A stretch of 64,000 nucleotides of DNA from Franzmannia pantelleriensis (GTDB lineage Bacteria > Pseudomonadota > Gammaproteobacteria > Pseudomonadales > Halomonadaceae). A program made the translations under genes and the position numbers. The stretch is from positions 35,964 to 99,963 of the forward strand of contig NZ_FNGH01000011.1 in NCBI RefSeq assembly GCF_900102875.1, in the 5' to 3' direction. The first letter of the stretch is position 1. Every line of letters starts with the position of its first letter. The notes under the pieces are model-generated. The model saw only the letters and a program-made list of their open reading frames with translations, was not told the DNA's origin and ran no database searches. Shown here piece after piece: positions 49,830-62,600 of the stretch.

Positions 49830-50939
49830 TCAGTCACTACCGATCTCTTCCGGCGCGTAGTAGGAGCGCGGCAGGTGGCCCTTGACGTGCCAGTTGCCGT
49901 GCAGGCGCATGAAGTCCTGCTGGCTCTCGAGCACGCGACCGAACATCTCGTCCTCGGCGGCGATCTCCTCCTGCACCTCGTTGGTTACCCGGCGCAGTTC
50001 ATGGAGGATCTCATCCGGCAGCACCTGAGCGTTGACGCCCTCCTCCTCGAAGTCGCGCAGTGCCTTGGGCGTCTCGATCTCGCTCTCCGAATAGCCGTAC
50101 AGGGTGGCGGCGCGGCAGCCCATGTCGATCTGCGCGCGGGTCTGCGGCTCGAGGGACTCCCAGCTGTCCTTGTTGACCAGCAGGTGGGCGGTGGTGAAGG
50201 TCTGGTGCCAGCCTGGCATGACGTAGTTCTGAACGATCTCCTGCATGCCCAGGATACGGTCCACGGCGGGCGCCGAGAACTCCATGGCGTCGATGGTGCC
50301 GCGCTCCATGGCCTGATAGAGCTCGCCGCCCGGAATCATGGTCACCGAGGCGCCGAGGCGCTCCATTACCTGGCCGCCGATGCCGGCGAAACGGATCCTC
50401 AGACCGTCGATCTGGTCGAGGCTCTCGAGAGGTTCGGCGAACCAGCCGGCGGCCTCGGGGCCGATCATGCTGCACAGCAGCGGGTGGACGTTGTAGTCGT
50501 CGTAGATCTCTTCGAGCAGTTCGCGACCGCCGCCGAAGTAGTGCCAGGCCAGGTAGGCCGGCGGCTCCATGCCGAACGGTGCGCCGGCGAACAGCGGCAG
50601 CGAGGGGATGCTGCCCTGGTCGTAGCCGACCCAGGTGAAGCCGGCATCGTAGCGGCCTTCGGACACGGCATCGAGAATCTCGAACGGCGGGATCAGCTCA
50701 CCCGGCTCGTAGTAGCGCAGGTTGATGTTGCCGCCGGAGACTTCGTCGAGGGATTCGCTGAGGTAGCGCACCGGCGTACTCAGACCCACCAGGTGTGATG
50801 GGAAGGCGATCGGCACCTGCCAGCGCACGCGTTCCTGGGCCTGGGCGCTGCTCAGTCCGGCGCCCACCAGCACGGCGGCGGTGGTGACACCAAGGGCGAT
50901 GGGACGAACTAGCGAAGTGAGAGGGCGATTGAACGACAT
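49830..50939 (-). CDS. TRAP transporter substrate-binding protein (DctP)
   Basis: 369 residues with a signal peptide about 1-34 (ALGVTTAAVLVGAGLSSAQA). Mature domain starts WQVPIAFPSHLVG; substrate-contact region FAGIGGQVMERLGASVTMIPGGELYQAMERGTIDAMEF contains the conserved Arg that binds a carboxylate in TRAP receptors. AGGAG precedes ATG 50939. First gene of the operon and 58 or so bases from a sigma-54 promoter. The downstream enzymes suggest 3-hydroxybutyrate or acetoacetate as ligand, not proven. Confidence 0.92.
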   Translation of the reverse strand: MSFNRPLTSLVRPIALGVTTAAVLVGAGLSSAQAQERVRWQVPIAFPSHLVGLSTPVRYLSESLDEVSGGNINLRYYEPGELIPPFEILDAVSEGRYDAGFTWVGYDQGSIPSLPLFAGAPFGMEPPAYLAWHYFGGGRELLEEIYDDYNVHPLLCSMIGPEAAGWFAEPLESLDQIDGLRIRFAGIGGQVMERLGASVTMIPGGELYQAMERGTIDAMEFSAPAVDRILGMQEIVQNYVMPGWHQTFTTAHLLVNKDSWESLEPQTRAQIDMGCRAATLYGYSESEIETPKALRDFEEEGVNAQVLPDEILHELRRVTNEVQEEIAAEDEMFGRVLESQQDFMRLHGNWHVKGHLPRSYYAPEEIGSD

Positions 50940-51006
50940 GATAGCTCCTGATTGGCTTCGTTATTCTTGGTCAACAACGCCGCAGGGCGACGCTTGCCAA
51001 AAACAC

Positions 51007-51022
51007 TGCAGACTTCATGCCA
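51007..51022 (-). promoter_or_regulatory. Sigma-54 promoter of the TRAP/ketone-body operon
   Basis: Minus-strand TGGCATGAAGTCTGCA has GG and GC elements at the required spacing (10 bases between) and one mismatch to TGGCAYR-N4-TTGCA. Expected start about 50997, a leader of about 58 bases before dctP. Fits the sigma-54 activator gene next door. Confidence 0.75.
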
Positions 51023-51086
51023 GTAATCAGGAATATCGGATAAACAAGGGGTTACGAGATTTCGTCAGCGTTCGTCAAGGGTGGTA

Positions 51087-51168
51087 TGTCTGGATTTTCG
51101 GACGCTATTTGGCTTTAGTAGAAGATAAAGTGTCCGTATTATCAGTCATGTGTCCGTGTTTTCGGACG
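51087..51168. promoter_or_regulatory. Three phased activator sites (UAS) for the sigma-54 activator
   Basis: Three TGTCYG-N6-CNGWCR dyads: 51087-51104 (GTCTG-GATTTT-CGGAC), 51131-51148 (GTCCG-TATTAT-CAGTC) and 51151-51168 (GTCCG-TGTTTT-CGGAC). Starts are 44 and 20 bp apart, near whole helical turns. They lie 65-160 bp upstream of the sigma-54 promoter, where bEBP enhancers belong. The last lies in the coding end of the activator gene. Confidence 0.65.
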
Positions 51169-52612
51169 TTTCGGCCAGCTTGGCGAGCTTCTCATACAGC
51201 ACCGAGCGGGGGATGCCGAGCAGCCGGGCGGCTTGGGCCTTGTTGCCGCCGCTGGCGGTGAGGGCGTTATGGATGGCGCTGCGCTCGGCGTCGCGCACCG
51301 CCTCCTGCAGCGGACGCACCGGCGCGTTGGGCACCCCGGGCCGGCGGCCGCGACGAGCCGGGGCGGGAAGCGCGGTCAGCAGCTGCGGTACATCGATCAC
51401 ACTGCACTCCTCGTTGAGGGCCAGGGTCTGCTCCAGGGTGTTGCGCAGCTCGCGGATATTGCCGGGCCAGTCGTGCTGGCGCAGCACGCCGATCGCCTCG
51501 GCGGTGATCTCGGCGCGCGGCTCGCCGCTCTCGGCGGCCAGCTTCTCGAGGATGGTGTCGCACAGGATGCCCAGGTCGACCAGCCGCTCGCGCAGGGTCG
51601 GCACGCGGATGCTGAGCACATTGAGGCGATAGTAGAGGTCGGCCCGAAAGCTGCCCTCGGCGACCATCTCCTCGAGATTGCGGCTGGTCGCGGCGATCAC
51701 CCGCACGTTGACCGGGTTGACTTCGTTGGAGCCCAGCGGTTCCACCTCGCCCTCTTGAAGGGCGCGCAACAGTTTGGCCTGCAGGTGGCCCGGCATGTCG
51801 CCGACTTCGTCGAGGAACAGGGTGCCACCGTCGGCGAGCTGGAACTTGCCCTGGCGCAGGCGCTTGTCGGCCCCGGTATAGGCCCCCGGGGCCACGCCAA
51901 AGAACTCGGCCTCGAGCAGATTGTCGGGGATGGCGGCCACATTGACCGCCACGAAGGGGCGCCCGGCGCGGGGTGAGCCGGCATGGATGGCCTGGGCCAG
52001 CACCTCCTTGCCGGTACCGGTCTCACCGAGCAGCAGTACCGGCGTATTGCGCGCCGCGGCCAGGCGGGCGCGGCGCTTGACCTCCAGCACCACGGCGCTG
52101 GCACCGACGAAGTCGGCCATCTCGTAGCGCGCACCGCGCTTGGCCAGGGCTCGCTTGGCGGCGGCCAGGTCGCTCTGCAGGCGACGATACTTGCTGACCA
52201 GCGGCGTCAGCGGCTGCAGGTCGTCGTAGAGCACGAAGGCCACCGCGCCCTGCACCTCGCTGCCGCCATCGTTGAAGACCGGCAGGCGCATCACCACCAG
52301 CTGCTGGCCGCGGTACTCCATGATATCCAGCAGCAGTGGCCGCCCTGAGCGCACCACCTCGGGCATGCGAGTGGCGGGGATCACCTCGGCCACCGGACGC
52401 CCGATCACCGCTTCGGGATCCTCGATACCCAGCAGCCGGCAGTAGCTGTCGTTGATCCAGGTCAGGCGACTCTCGGCGTCCACCGAGATCGCTCCGGCGC
52501 TGGCCTGCTCGAAGACCGGGAACAGCGCGCTGATCGACTCCAGCGTCAGGCCGCGGTCGACGCCCCCAGGGAAGGGCGAACGACCGAAGCCTTTGCTGCC
52601 GGCGGGCGCCAT
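51146..52612 (-). CDS. Sigma-54-dependent activator (PAS/AAA+/Fis HTH)
   Basis: 488 residues from ATG 52612. PAS-like domain about 20-130, then AAA+ domain about 165-400 with Walker [21 protein letters not shown] (variant of GAFTGA that contacts sigma-54), Walker [14 protein letters not shown] and the R-finger region. The Fis-type HTH ends the protein ([21 protein letters not shown]). The start codon follows the valS stop by one base, so it may be read through from valS or have its own promoter inside valS; its ribosome site is weak. It lacks a receiver domain, so it probably responds to a ligand through PAS. Divergent target: the TRAP operon. Confidence 0.9.
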   Translation of the reverse strand: MAPAGSKGFGRSPFPGGVDRGLTLESISALFPVFEQASAGAISVDAESRLTWINDSYCRLLGIEDPEAVIGRPVAEVIPATRMPEVVRSGRPLLLDIMEYRGQQLVVMRLPVFNDGGSEVQGAVAFVLYDDLQPLTPLVSKYRRLQSDLAAAKRALAKRGARYEMADFVGASAVVLEVKRRARLAAARNTPVLLLGETGTGKEVLAQAIHAGSPRAGRPFVAVNVAAIPDNLLEAEFFGVAPGAYTGADKRLRQGKFQLADGGTLFLDEVGDMPGHLQAKLLRALQEGEVEPLGSNEVNPVNVRVIAATSRNLEEMVAEGSFRADLYYRLNVLSIRVPTLRERLVDLGILCDTILEKLAAESGEPRAEITAEAIGVLRQHDWPGNIRELRNTLEQTLALNEECSVIDVPQLLTALPAPARRGRRPGVPNAPVRPLQEAVRDAERSAIHNALTASGGNKAQAARLLGIPRSVLYEKLAKLAETSENTDT

Positions 52613-52613
52613 C

Positions 52614-55463
<2,850 letters not shown>

Positions 55464-55687
55464 GGGGCGTTCCGGGTCCAGAAATGGTCGCCGCCGGGGC
55501 GTGGCGCCGGGCGGCAGGAAATCGTCGAGGCGTGCGAAAAATGGCCACGATTATAGCGCGATGATGCGCTGGGCGTCAGCCTGGTGCCTGAGGTAAGCAT
55601 GTTGTTAAGGAGGAGGCTAGGCGCTATCAAGTCATGGTTATGATGTGTCCAATCCGTAACAAGCTATCCTGGCGCGAAGTAAATTTA

Positions 55688-55741
55688 GGCAATTTCTTGC
55701 CCGGCGGGCAAAATCTTGCTCGCCCTGGGCAAGATTTTGCC
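55688..55741. promoter_or_regulatory. Three phased GGCAA-N4-TTGCC palindromes upstream of hcp
   Basis: GGCAATTTCTTGCC (55688-55701), GGCAAAATCTTGCT (55707-55720) and GGCAAGATTTTGCC (55728-55741). Starts are 19 and 21 bp apart, two helical turns. They end 67 bp upstream of the sigma-54 promoter, so they look like an enhancer for a sigma-54 activator of VasH type, or binding sites of another T6SS regulator. Confidence 0.65.
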
Positions 55742-55808
55742 TAATTCCGCTTAACTTTAGTGTGGTAAAAATCTATAAGACTCTGAATATATTGGATTAT
55801 CAGTTTTT

Positions 55809-55824
55809 TGGCATAAAGGCTGCC
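55809..55824 (+). promoter_or_regulatory. Sigma-54 promoter of hcp
   Basis: TGGCATAAAGGCTGCC has GG and GC at the required spacing, with two mismatches (C and final C) to TGGCAYR-N4-TTGCA. Expected start about 55835, leader about 37 bases. hcp genes in V. cholerae are sigma-54/VasH dependent. Confidence 0.65.
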
Positions 55825-55871
55825 CTATAAGAAGCGTCCGCCGGACGTTTTCAACCAACAGGAGCAGAACC

Positions 55872-56390
55872 ATGCCTACACCGTGTTACATCAGCATCGA
55901 AGGCCAGACCCAGGGCAACATCACCGCTGGCGCCTTCACCCCCGACTCCGTCGGCAACATCTACGTCGAAGGCCACGAAGACGAGATGCTGGTCCAGGAA
56001 TTCAAGCACGTCGTGACCGTGCCCACCGACCCGCAGTCCGGCCAGCCCTCCGGCCAGCGTGCCCACAAGCCATTCATCTTCACCGTAGCCCTCAACAAGG
56101 CCGTGCCGCTGATGTACAACGCCCTGGCCTCCGGTGAGATGCTGCCCAAGGTCGAGCTGAAGTGGTACCGCACCTCGGTGGAAGGCAAGCAGGAGCACTT
56201 CTTCACCACCAGCCTGACCGATGCCACCATCGTCGACATCAACCTGCGCATGCCCCACGCCCAGGACGCCAACAGCGCTGAGTTCACTCAGCTGATGGAC
56301 GTCTCGCTCTCCTACCGCAAGATCGACTGGGAGCACACCGTGGCCGGCACCTCAGGCTCTGACGACTGGCGCGCCCCGCTCGAGTCGTAA
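55872..56390 (+). CDS. hcp: Hcp, T6SS tube protein
   Basis: 172 residues, usual Hcp length; ATG 55872 follows AGGAG. Start PTPCYISIEGQTQGNITAG and the conserved EFKHVVTVPTDPQSGQPSGQRAHKPFIFT, then LPKVELKWYRTS and DWEHTVAGTSGSDDWRAP are standard Hcp. Hcp hexamers form the tube that carries effectors. It heads a separate transcript with a sigma-54 promoter and stem-loops after its stop, which would favour much higher hcp than vgrG expression. No other T6SS structural genes are within this window. Confidence 0.97.
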   Translation: MPTPCYISIEGQTQGNITAGAFTPDSVGNIYVEGHEDEMLVQEFKHVVTVPTDPQSGQPSGQRAHKPFIFTVALNKAVPLMYNALASGEMLPKVELKWYRTSVEGKQEHFFTTSLTDATIVDINLRMPHAQDANSAEFTQLMDVSLSYRKIDWEHTVAGTSGSDDWRAPLES

Positions 56391-56398
56391 GCCTCGAG

Positions 56399-56447
56399 GG
56401 CATGGCGGGGCTCACCCGATGGCTCGCAACCCGGGCCCCGCCATGCC
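56399..56447 (+). terminator. Stem-loop after hcp (terminator/attenuator)
   Basis: GGCATGGCGGGGC (56399-56411) pairs with GCCCCGCCATGCC (56435-56447), 13 bp with a 23-base loop, starting 9 bp after the hcp stop. No long T run, so partial read-through to vgrG is possible. Confidence 0.65.
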
Positions 56448-56470
56448 TTGCCGATGAGCCAGGTTTTGTT

Positions 56471-56543
56471 CGAAAACTCGACGAGCGCAGCCAGTTTTCG
56501 TGCAAGACCTGATGCCAGGGCTCGCAGAGAGTCCTGGCATCAG
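56471..56543. repeat. Two more inverted repeats in the hcp-vgrG gap
   Basis: CGAAAACT/AGTTTTCG (56471-56478 with 56493-56500) and CTGATGCCAGG/CCTGGCATCAG (56509-56519 with 56533-56543). With the preceding hairpin they make a dense block. It could be leader structure for vgrG or a dispersed genomic repeat. Confidence 0.5.
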
Positions 56544-56684
56544 CATATGTAAGCGATTGCCCATACGCCGTATCAGTGATCGACGACAGTTGCCCCGGGC
56601 CGCTTGCGTGCTGCCCGGTGAACGGTAACCTGCCGGGTGGCACGGCGCGCCGGCTGACACCTCATCACTCGCCTGGAGGGACCC

Positions 56685-58808
56685 ATGGCCCACGCCACCG
56701 GACTGCAGTTCACCCTGGCCCTGGCCAGCGACGACGCCCTCGACCTGGCGGTGATCGACTTCACCCTCGAGGAGTCGCTCTCGGCGCCGTTCCGCCTTGA
56801 GGTCGATGTTGCCAGCCGCGACCCGGACCTCAGCCCCGCGGCCTTCCTCGACCGCGAGCTGACCCTGACCCTCTGGCAGGACGGCGAAGCGCTGCGCCGC
56901 GTGCACGGCATCGCCGCCGAGTTCAGCCGCGGCGACCGCGGCCATCGCCGCACCTTCTACACGCTGGTGATCCGCCCCGCGCTGTGGCGCCTCTCGCTGC
57001 GCCACAACGCACGCATCTTCCAGCAGGTCTCGCCGCTGACCATCATCAACACCCTGTGTGAGGAGCGCGGCATCACCGACGTCGCCTTCGCCGTCACCCG
57101 CGAGCCCGAAGAGCGCGAGTACTGCGTGCAGTACCGCGAGACCGACCTGGCCTTTATCCAGCGCCTGGCCGCCGAAGAGGGGCTCTTCTACTTCCATGAG
57201 TTCGAAGACCAGGTTGGCGGCGCCCACCGCCTGGTGTTCGCCGACGACCCGCAGCTGCTAACCCAGCTGGGCGAGCGCCGCTACCACAGCCGCGCCGGCG
57301 GCACCCCGCCGACCCGCCATGTGCGCAAGCTCAAGCAGGTCGCCCGGGTCGCCCCGGCCAGCGCCACCCTCAAGGACTACTCCTTCAAGCAGCCGGCCTA
57401 TTCACAGCTTCATGAACACACCGCGGCTGACCTTGAGAACCACGCCCAACGAGACGACTACGAACACTACGACTACCCCGGGCGCTACAAGCAGGACGCC
57501 TCCGGCGAGCCCTTCACCAAGATCCGCCTCGAAGCGCTGCGCCACGACGCCCTGACCGCCGAAGCCAACAGCGACCTCCCCGAGCTCGCCCCCGGGGCCA
57601 CGTTCACCCTCAGCGACCACGACGCCGACAGTCTCAACCGCGACTGGCAGGTGGTACGGGTCACCCACCGCGGCGAACAGCCCCAGGCCCTGGAAGAGGA
57701 CGGCGTCACCCAGTCGGATAGTGCTGGCCTGCGGGGGCGGGCAGGCTCGGAAGCCATGACCCGCTACCATAACGACGTCGTCCTCACCCCCGGCGACGCC
57801 GCCTGGCGGCCCGAGCCCGACCCCAAGCCCCGCGTCGACGGCCCCCAGGTCGCCTTCGTGGTCGGCCCCAAGGGCGAAGAGATCCACTGCGACGAACACG
57901 GCCGGGTCAAGGTGCAGTTCCCCTGGGACCGCTACGCCGAACCTAACGACACCGCCAGCTGCTGGATCCGCGTCGCCCAGGGCTGGGCCGGCGGCGGCTA
58001 CGGCAGCATCGCCATCCCGCGGATCGGCCACGAGGTGATCGTCAGCTTCCTGGAAGGCGACCCGGATCAGCCGCTGATCACCGGGCGCACCTACCACGCG
58101 GTCAACACCCCGCCCTACGCGCTGCCCGAGCACAAGACGCGCACCGTGATCCGCACCCAGAGCCACCAGGGTGACGGCTTCAACGAGCTGCGCTTCGAAG
58201 ACCAGGCCGACCAGGAGCAGATCTGGCTCCACGCCCAGAAAGACCTGGAACTGCTCACCAACAACGACCGCACCGAGGCAATCGGCAACGACAGCAACCT
58301 CAGCATTCGTAATGACCGCATTGGTGAGATCGACAACGACGACCACCACAGCGTCCACGGCCAGCGCCACGAGCACACCCAGGGCAGCCAGCACCTGATC
58401 GTCCAGGGCACCCTGCACGTCGAGGCCGGCCAGGCCTGGCTCACCGAGAGCGGCCGCGAACTGCACATCAAGGCCGGCCACAAGGTCGTGCTCGACGCCG
58501 GCAGCGAACTCACCCTCAACGCCGGCGGCAGCTTCCTCAAGCTCGACGGCGGCGGCGTCACCATCAGCGGCCCCAGCGTCAAGATCAACGCCGGCGGCAG
58601 CCCCGCTGCGGGCTCAGGCCAAGCCGCCGAAGCACCGCTGCTGCCGGGAAGAGCGGTGGCGGAGGCGCATGAGGCGATACCGCCCGTTACACATCAAGCG
58701 CTGCTGGAAGCCTCGGCAGTAGAGGCCAGTATTATTCAGCTATGCCAGAAGCAAACCGATGGCAGTTGTCCGCTGGCAGATTGTCCCTGCCTCGGAAGGG
58801 GCGGCTGA
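56685..58808 (+). CDS. vgrG: VgrG (TssI), T6SS spike protein with Cys-rich tail
   Basis: 707 residues; GGAGGG 5 bases before ATG 56685. N-terminal gp27-like part (LQFTLALASDDALDLAVIDFTLEE, YCVQYRETDLAFIQRLAAEEGLFYFHEF), then the gp5 OB-fold (EIHCDEHGRVKVQFPWDR, SCWIRVAQGWAGGGYGSIAIPRIGHEV) and the C-terminal beta-helix (LELLTNNDRTEAIGNDSNL, GHKVVLDAGSELTLNAGGSFLKLDGGGVTISG shortened). It ends with an Ala-rich linker and a Cys-rich tail (CQKQTDGSCPLADCPCLGRG), probably for binding the DUF4123/effector pair. The stop shares a base with the next start (TGATG). Confidence 0.95.
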   Translation: MAHATGLQFTLALASDDALDLAVIDFTLEESLSAPFRLEVDVASRDPDLSPAAFLDRELTLTLWQDGEALRRVHGIAAEFSRGDRGHRRTFYTLVIRPALWRLSLRHNARIFQQVSPLTIINTLCEERGITDVAFAVTREPEEREYCVQYRETDLAFIQRLAAEEGLFYFHEFEDQVGGAHRLVFADDPQLLTQLGERRYHSRAGGTPPTRHVRKLKQVARVAPASATLKDYSFKQPAYSQLHEHTAADLENHAQRDDYEHYDYPGRYKQDASGEPFTKIRLEALRHDALTAEANSDLPELAPGATFTLSDHDADSLNRDWQVVRVTHRGEQPQALEEDGVTQSDSAGLRGRAGSEAMTRYHNDVVLTPGDAAWRPEPDPKPRVDGPQVAFVVGPKGEEIHCDEHGRVKVQFPWDRYAEPNDTASCWIRVAQGWAGGGYGSIAIPRIGHEVIVSFLEGDPDQPLITGRTYHAVNTPPYALPEHKTRTVIRTQSHQGDGFNELRFEDQADQEQIWLHAQKDLELLTNNDRTEAIGNDSNLSIRNDRIGEIDNDDHHSVHGQRHEHTQGSQHLIVQGTLHVEAGQAWLTESGRELHIKAGHKVVLDAGSELTLNAGGSFLKLDGGGVTISGPSVKINAGGSPAAGSGQAAEAPLLPGRAVAEAHEAIPPVTHQALLEASAVEASIIQLCQKQTDGSCPLADCPCLGRGG

Positions 58809-59638
58809 TGCGTTATACACAGAGGCTGCCGGAGCAGAAGGAGCGGCGTTACTGGTTAATCGATCCCGCCCGCCTTCCTGAAGGTGAAGTGTTGCGATGT
58901 TTCTATGCCACGACGCATCAGCCCATGTTTCGCTGGCTCTATGACGGCACGGCTTTTCAAGCGGTGCGAGATAGCGGCCCGGTACTGTTGGATATCACCC
59001 AGGACGATAGTGTCTGGCAGCAATTCAGCACTGAATGGACGGGGCAGGTCGCGTCGGTAGTGATCGACACGTCTGAGTCGCTGAATGACCTGCAGCAGCG
59101 TTTGTCCGCCCACTTGACCATCGACACGCCTGGGAAGGGCAAGGGGCTATTACGCTTTCACGAGCCTGCCGCCTTGCATCTCTTGCTGGGGGAAGCGTTA
59201 CTCTCCCCGCCCAACCGCATGGCCTTGATGGGGGGAGATGTCTGCTGGACTTGGCCGCTCTGTCGGTATGAGGAGAGCATCGTCCTCGAGCGACATATCT
59301 CGCCCAGAAGCACTAATGCTACGCTCGGCGGGGCACTACGGCTAGATGTTGATACTCAGCAGCGGCTCTCGGGGGTGAGCCAGTTCTCCCGGTTGATGCC
59401 TGTGCTGGGGGAGGCCATTCAGCGTTTCGATCTGATGCAGACTGACGTAGGGATCACATCTCTCTGGCGAGCACTAGAGTGCTACTGGTGCGCCACCTGG
59501 CAAGACCGACTGCCACGTAGGCAAGCCGTGGAAATGGTACAAGGCATGCTGTTGCGGAGTGGCACACTCGAACGGCTCATCGAGGAATTGGTCGCGTCTT
59601 CAAAGGATGCCTCTCCTCTCAATGCGAAGACACGGTAA
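58808..59638 (+). CDS. DUF4123 T6SS effector chaperone/adaptor (VasW/Tap-like)
   Basis: 276 residues from ATG 58808, overlapping the vgrG stop by one base. DUF4123 spans about 15-130 (RRYWLIDPARLPEGEVLRC, YDGTAFQAVRDSGPVLLDI, LLRFHEPAALHLLLGEAL), followed by a less conserved C-terminus. These proteins load a specific effector onto its VgrG. The gene order vgrG-DUF4123-effector matches V. cholerae vgrG-2, vasW, vasX. The effector starts 11 bp downstream. Confidence 0.9.
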   Translation: MRYTQRLPEQKERRYWLIDPARLPEGEVLRCFYATTHQPMFRWLYDGTAFQAVRDSGPVLLDITQDDSVWQQFSTEWTGQVASVVIDTSESLNDLQQRLSAHLTIDTPGKGKGLLRFHEPAALHLLLGEALLSPPNRMALMGGDVCWTWPLCRYEESIVLERHISPRSTNATLGGALRLDVDTQQRLSGVSQFSRLMPVLGEAIQRFDLMQTDVGITSLWRALECYWCATWQDRLPRRQAVEMVQGMLLRSGTLERLIEELVASSKDASPLNAKTR

Positions 59639-59649
59639 AGGACACGGGA

Positions 59650-62600
59650 ATGTCACAGAATCATGCGTGCAGCCCCCGGGCGATCTATCTGGAAATCACC
59701 GGTCCCCATGCCGATAACGAACAGAATGAGTACTGGCTTTACCGGGGTGACACCGCAGAGGAGCGTTTGGAAGAGGGTGACGCCTCGGAAGGACGCTTTG
59801 GGCCCATTGTCGAGACACGCCAGGAGTACTTCGAGGATGAACTGGCGAGTTGTCGTCTAGTACAGAAGATCGGCGACATCGAAGTGGCGCTACTGGAGCA
59901 GCAGGAGATCTCGCAATGCGGCTTGATCCCCAAGCAGCGCTCTTTTCAGCACAACCTGATGGTCTCGACCGTGCCAATGCTCTACCTCGATCATCAGGAG
60001 TTGGCAGCGGGGCCATGCCGCGGTGGTTTTATTTATGTCTTCCTCAATGGTCGCCTTATCCGCGAACTGGTGGTATCCAGTGCCCAGGATGAGACACCAC
60101 AATTCTCCGACAGCGATATTGCCGCCTATCGTGCGCAAGACGATGTACCTACGGTCCGTGAATTTACGGGGCCGCTCCTGTCACACCTTCACCTGCCACT
60201 CAAGCTCAACGGTGACATGGCCAAGGTGCGATTGGCCTTCTCCGATCACCCCTGGCCATGGGCGCATATCCAACAGCTGGAAGCCAATCCAGGGCTGATC
60301 GAGAAGCGCTGCCAAGCCCTGGCACTCAACGAATCCTCTGTCGACACCATGCTTCAGGGGCAAATGCGCAACCTCTACGAGCATGGTCTGCGGGTCGGAC
60401 GCGATCACTGTGCAGGAAAAGCGCTACTGGACTGGCTTCCTCCCATGCGACCCCGCGATGCTGTTTACGAACAGGCGTGGGGCAGCCCCCGGGATTATCT
60501 CGAGGATCCCTCTGCCGAAGGCTGGGCCGCGCTAGTCGACCAACTCGCAGCCGAGCGAGCCTTCTTCGATTCCGATGAGCAGGAGGCGACGCTGCCGGAT
60601 ATCGACATGGAGCGCAGGCAGCGTGACTTCTCACCGGCACTGCGTGGCACCTTGTTGCATCAGTGGTGCAACCCCCTGCGTCCCGATGATGAGCAGGCCG
60701 AAGAGGCGAAGCTGGCACTGATCCAGGCGCCTGCCGCCATGGGCGACTGCTTGGCTCAGCTGCGTGATCAGCAGCTCTGCTGTCTTTTCCTGCGCGATCC
60801 CAAGCAGGCGGCGGAACACCTCATGGCGGATATCCAAGCCACCACCGAACTATTGATGGTGCTGGCCGAGAGCATGAAGTATCACGCCCATGGGGCGGCG
60901 GCGGAACTGGTGCTTGCCAACTGTTTCATGGCCGAGGGGCCGGAGGGCGAAAGCAATCCACGCTATCTCGACCAGTGGACGGATCGTCGCCTCGACCGTA
61001 GCCGGGAAAGCCTGTTCGCGCGCCTGACCAAGACCGAAGAGCGTCGCCTCGCTCGCCTACGTCGCGATACCGCATTAGCCGCCCTGGCCGACATGATGGA
61101 CGACACCACGCCAGGTGCTCTTGTCCACGCCCTGCGCGATGCCATGCTGTTCGACGACATCAACCTGCTCGAGCCCTATGTCATCCTCGCCCGTGGCATC
61201 GATATGCTGCTCAATGGGCTGCAGCCCTTCGACCCCAAGGGCACCACCGACGAGCTTGCCGAGTATCGATCATCCGATCGCTGCCGAGCCACTCTCGATG
61301 CCCTCTACGGTGGGCAGCATCTTGGTTCTACACTGTTATTCGATGCGCGTTTTTGCCGAGCGGATGGCTGGGGGGAGGCCTATGCACGGGACTTGGCCCG
61401 GATAACCCAGGCTTCGCAACAGATACTCGCCCAGGAAGCGAACGCTGCCACCATGACGGCGGATGACATGCTGGCGTTGCAGCACCAACTGGTCGAGGAG
61501 AATAACCCCGCGGCGGACTCTATGCGCCGGCTGTTGAATGGCGCCGATGCCGTGGTTATCCACACCCTACCGCCGTTGATCGCCGCGATTCCATGGCTAA
61601 AGCTTGGCCAGACCATGAGTGTGGATATCGCCACGGACTATGCCGATCTCAAGGGGGCGCTGGGGGGCGGGTTTCCGATCAGGGTCGAGCTGCAGGACGG
61701 TGGGATCGTCTGGCTCAGGCCTCGTGAGTTCCAGGTGGTGACTGCCGAAATGGCGGAGGCCAGCGCAGCCCTGCAGGCCACTGCCACATCCAACGTACTG
61801 GGCGGCAATGCCGTCTCGTCGTCTGGAACGCAGACCGTGCGTGTCACGGGGCATGAAACGAGCGAATGGCGCTTCCATGCGGCAAGAACCGGCTATACGG
61901 CGTTCTGGGCGGTTTTGGCGGTGCTAGAGGTAGGCAATGCCCTTGCCGCTGGAGAAACCGCCCTTACAGACTTAAGCGCCCGATCTAGTACAGGTGTTGT
62001 GAGCTCTGCTTTTGATGCAGCATTGTTGACTGCGCAAGGGCTTAAACTGGCCAATAGCCAATGGGGCTGGTCGGTTAGAATCAATAATGCCCTTGATATG
62101 TTCTATGTCAGATCCAGTGTTTGGCAGGAAACCATGGACGATGCGGCTAAAGTACGTGGTTTCTTAACGCTGGGTGCTGGCTTATTGACTACCAGTCTGG
62201 TGGCCAACGACGCCTATCAATTGGCCCAGCGCGGCGAGCGCCGTGCCGCCCGCTGGACCGCAGCCCAAGCCACCGCCATGGGAGTGGCCACCTGGTCTGG
62301 GTCGGGTTTTGGGGCTGCCGCCCATCGTGTATCCAAAGCTCAACTGGTGCGCTATCAGTTGCTCAATCGTGCTCTGGGTTGGGTCGGTACGCCAAGGCCT
62401 GTGCCGATCACAGTGATTAGCCTCGCCGCCTCGGTCTTCTTTCAGTATCTGGCGACCAATAATCGCGACGATGGCTTCTCACTCTGGGTGCAGTACGGCC
62501 CCTTCGGTAGCCGCAGGGATGAGCTGGAGGCGCGGGTGACCCAGCTCGCAGCGCGAGAGGGCGACAAGGATGCCGCAACCATTCATGACTACCTGGCACA

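Larger units (their letters stand above)
55464..55871. other. hcp upstream intergenic region (408 bp)
   Basis: AT-richer than the surrounding genes. It carries three phased palindromes and a sigma-54 promoter (separate entries) and a CGTCCG-C-CGGACG inverted repeat at 55835-55847 around the expected hcp transcription start. No gene recognised. Confidence 0.6.

Noticed and set aside
55835..55847. CGTCCG-C-CGGACG in the hcp leader, similar to the TRAP activator sites
   Set aside because: Spacer is 1 base instead of 6 and it sits at the transcription start, so not the same site.
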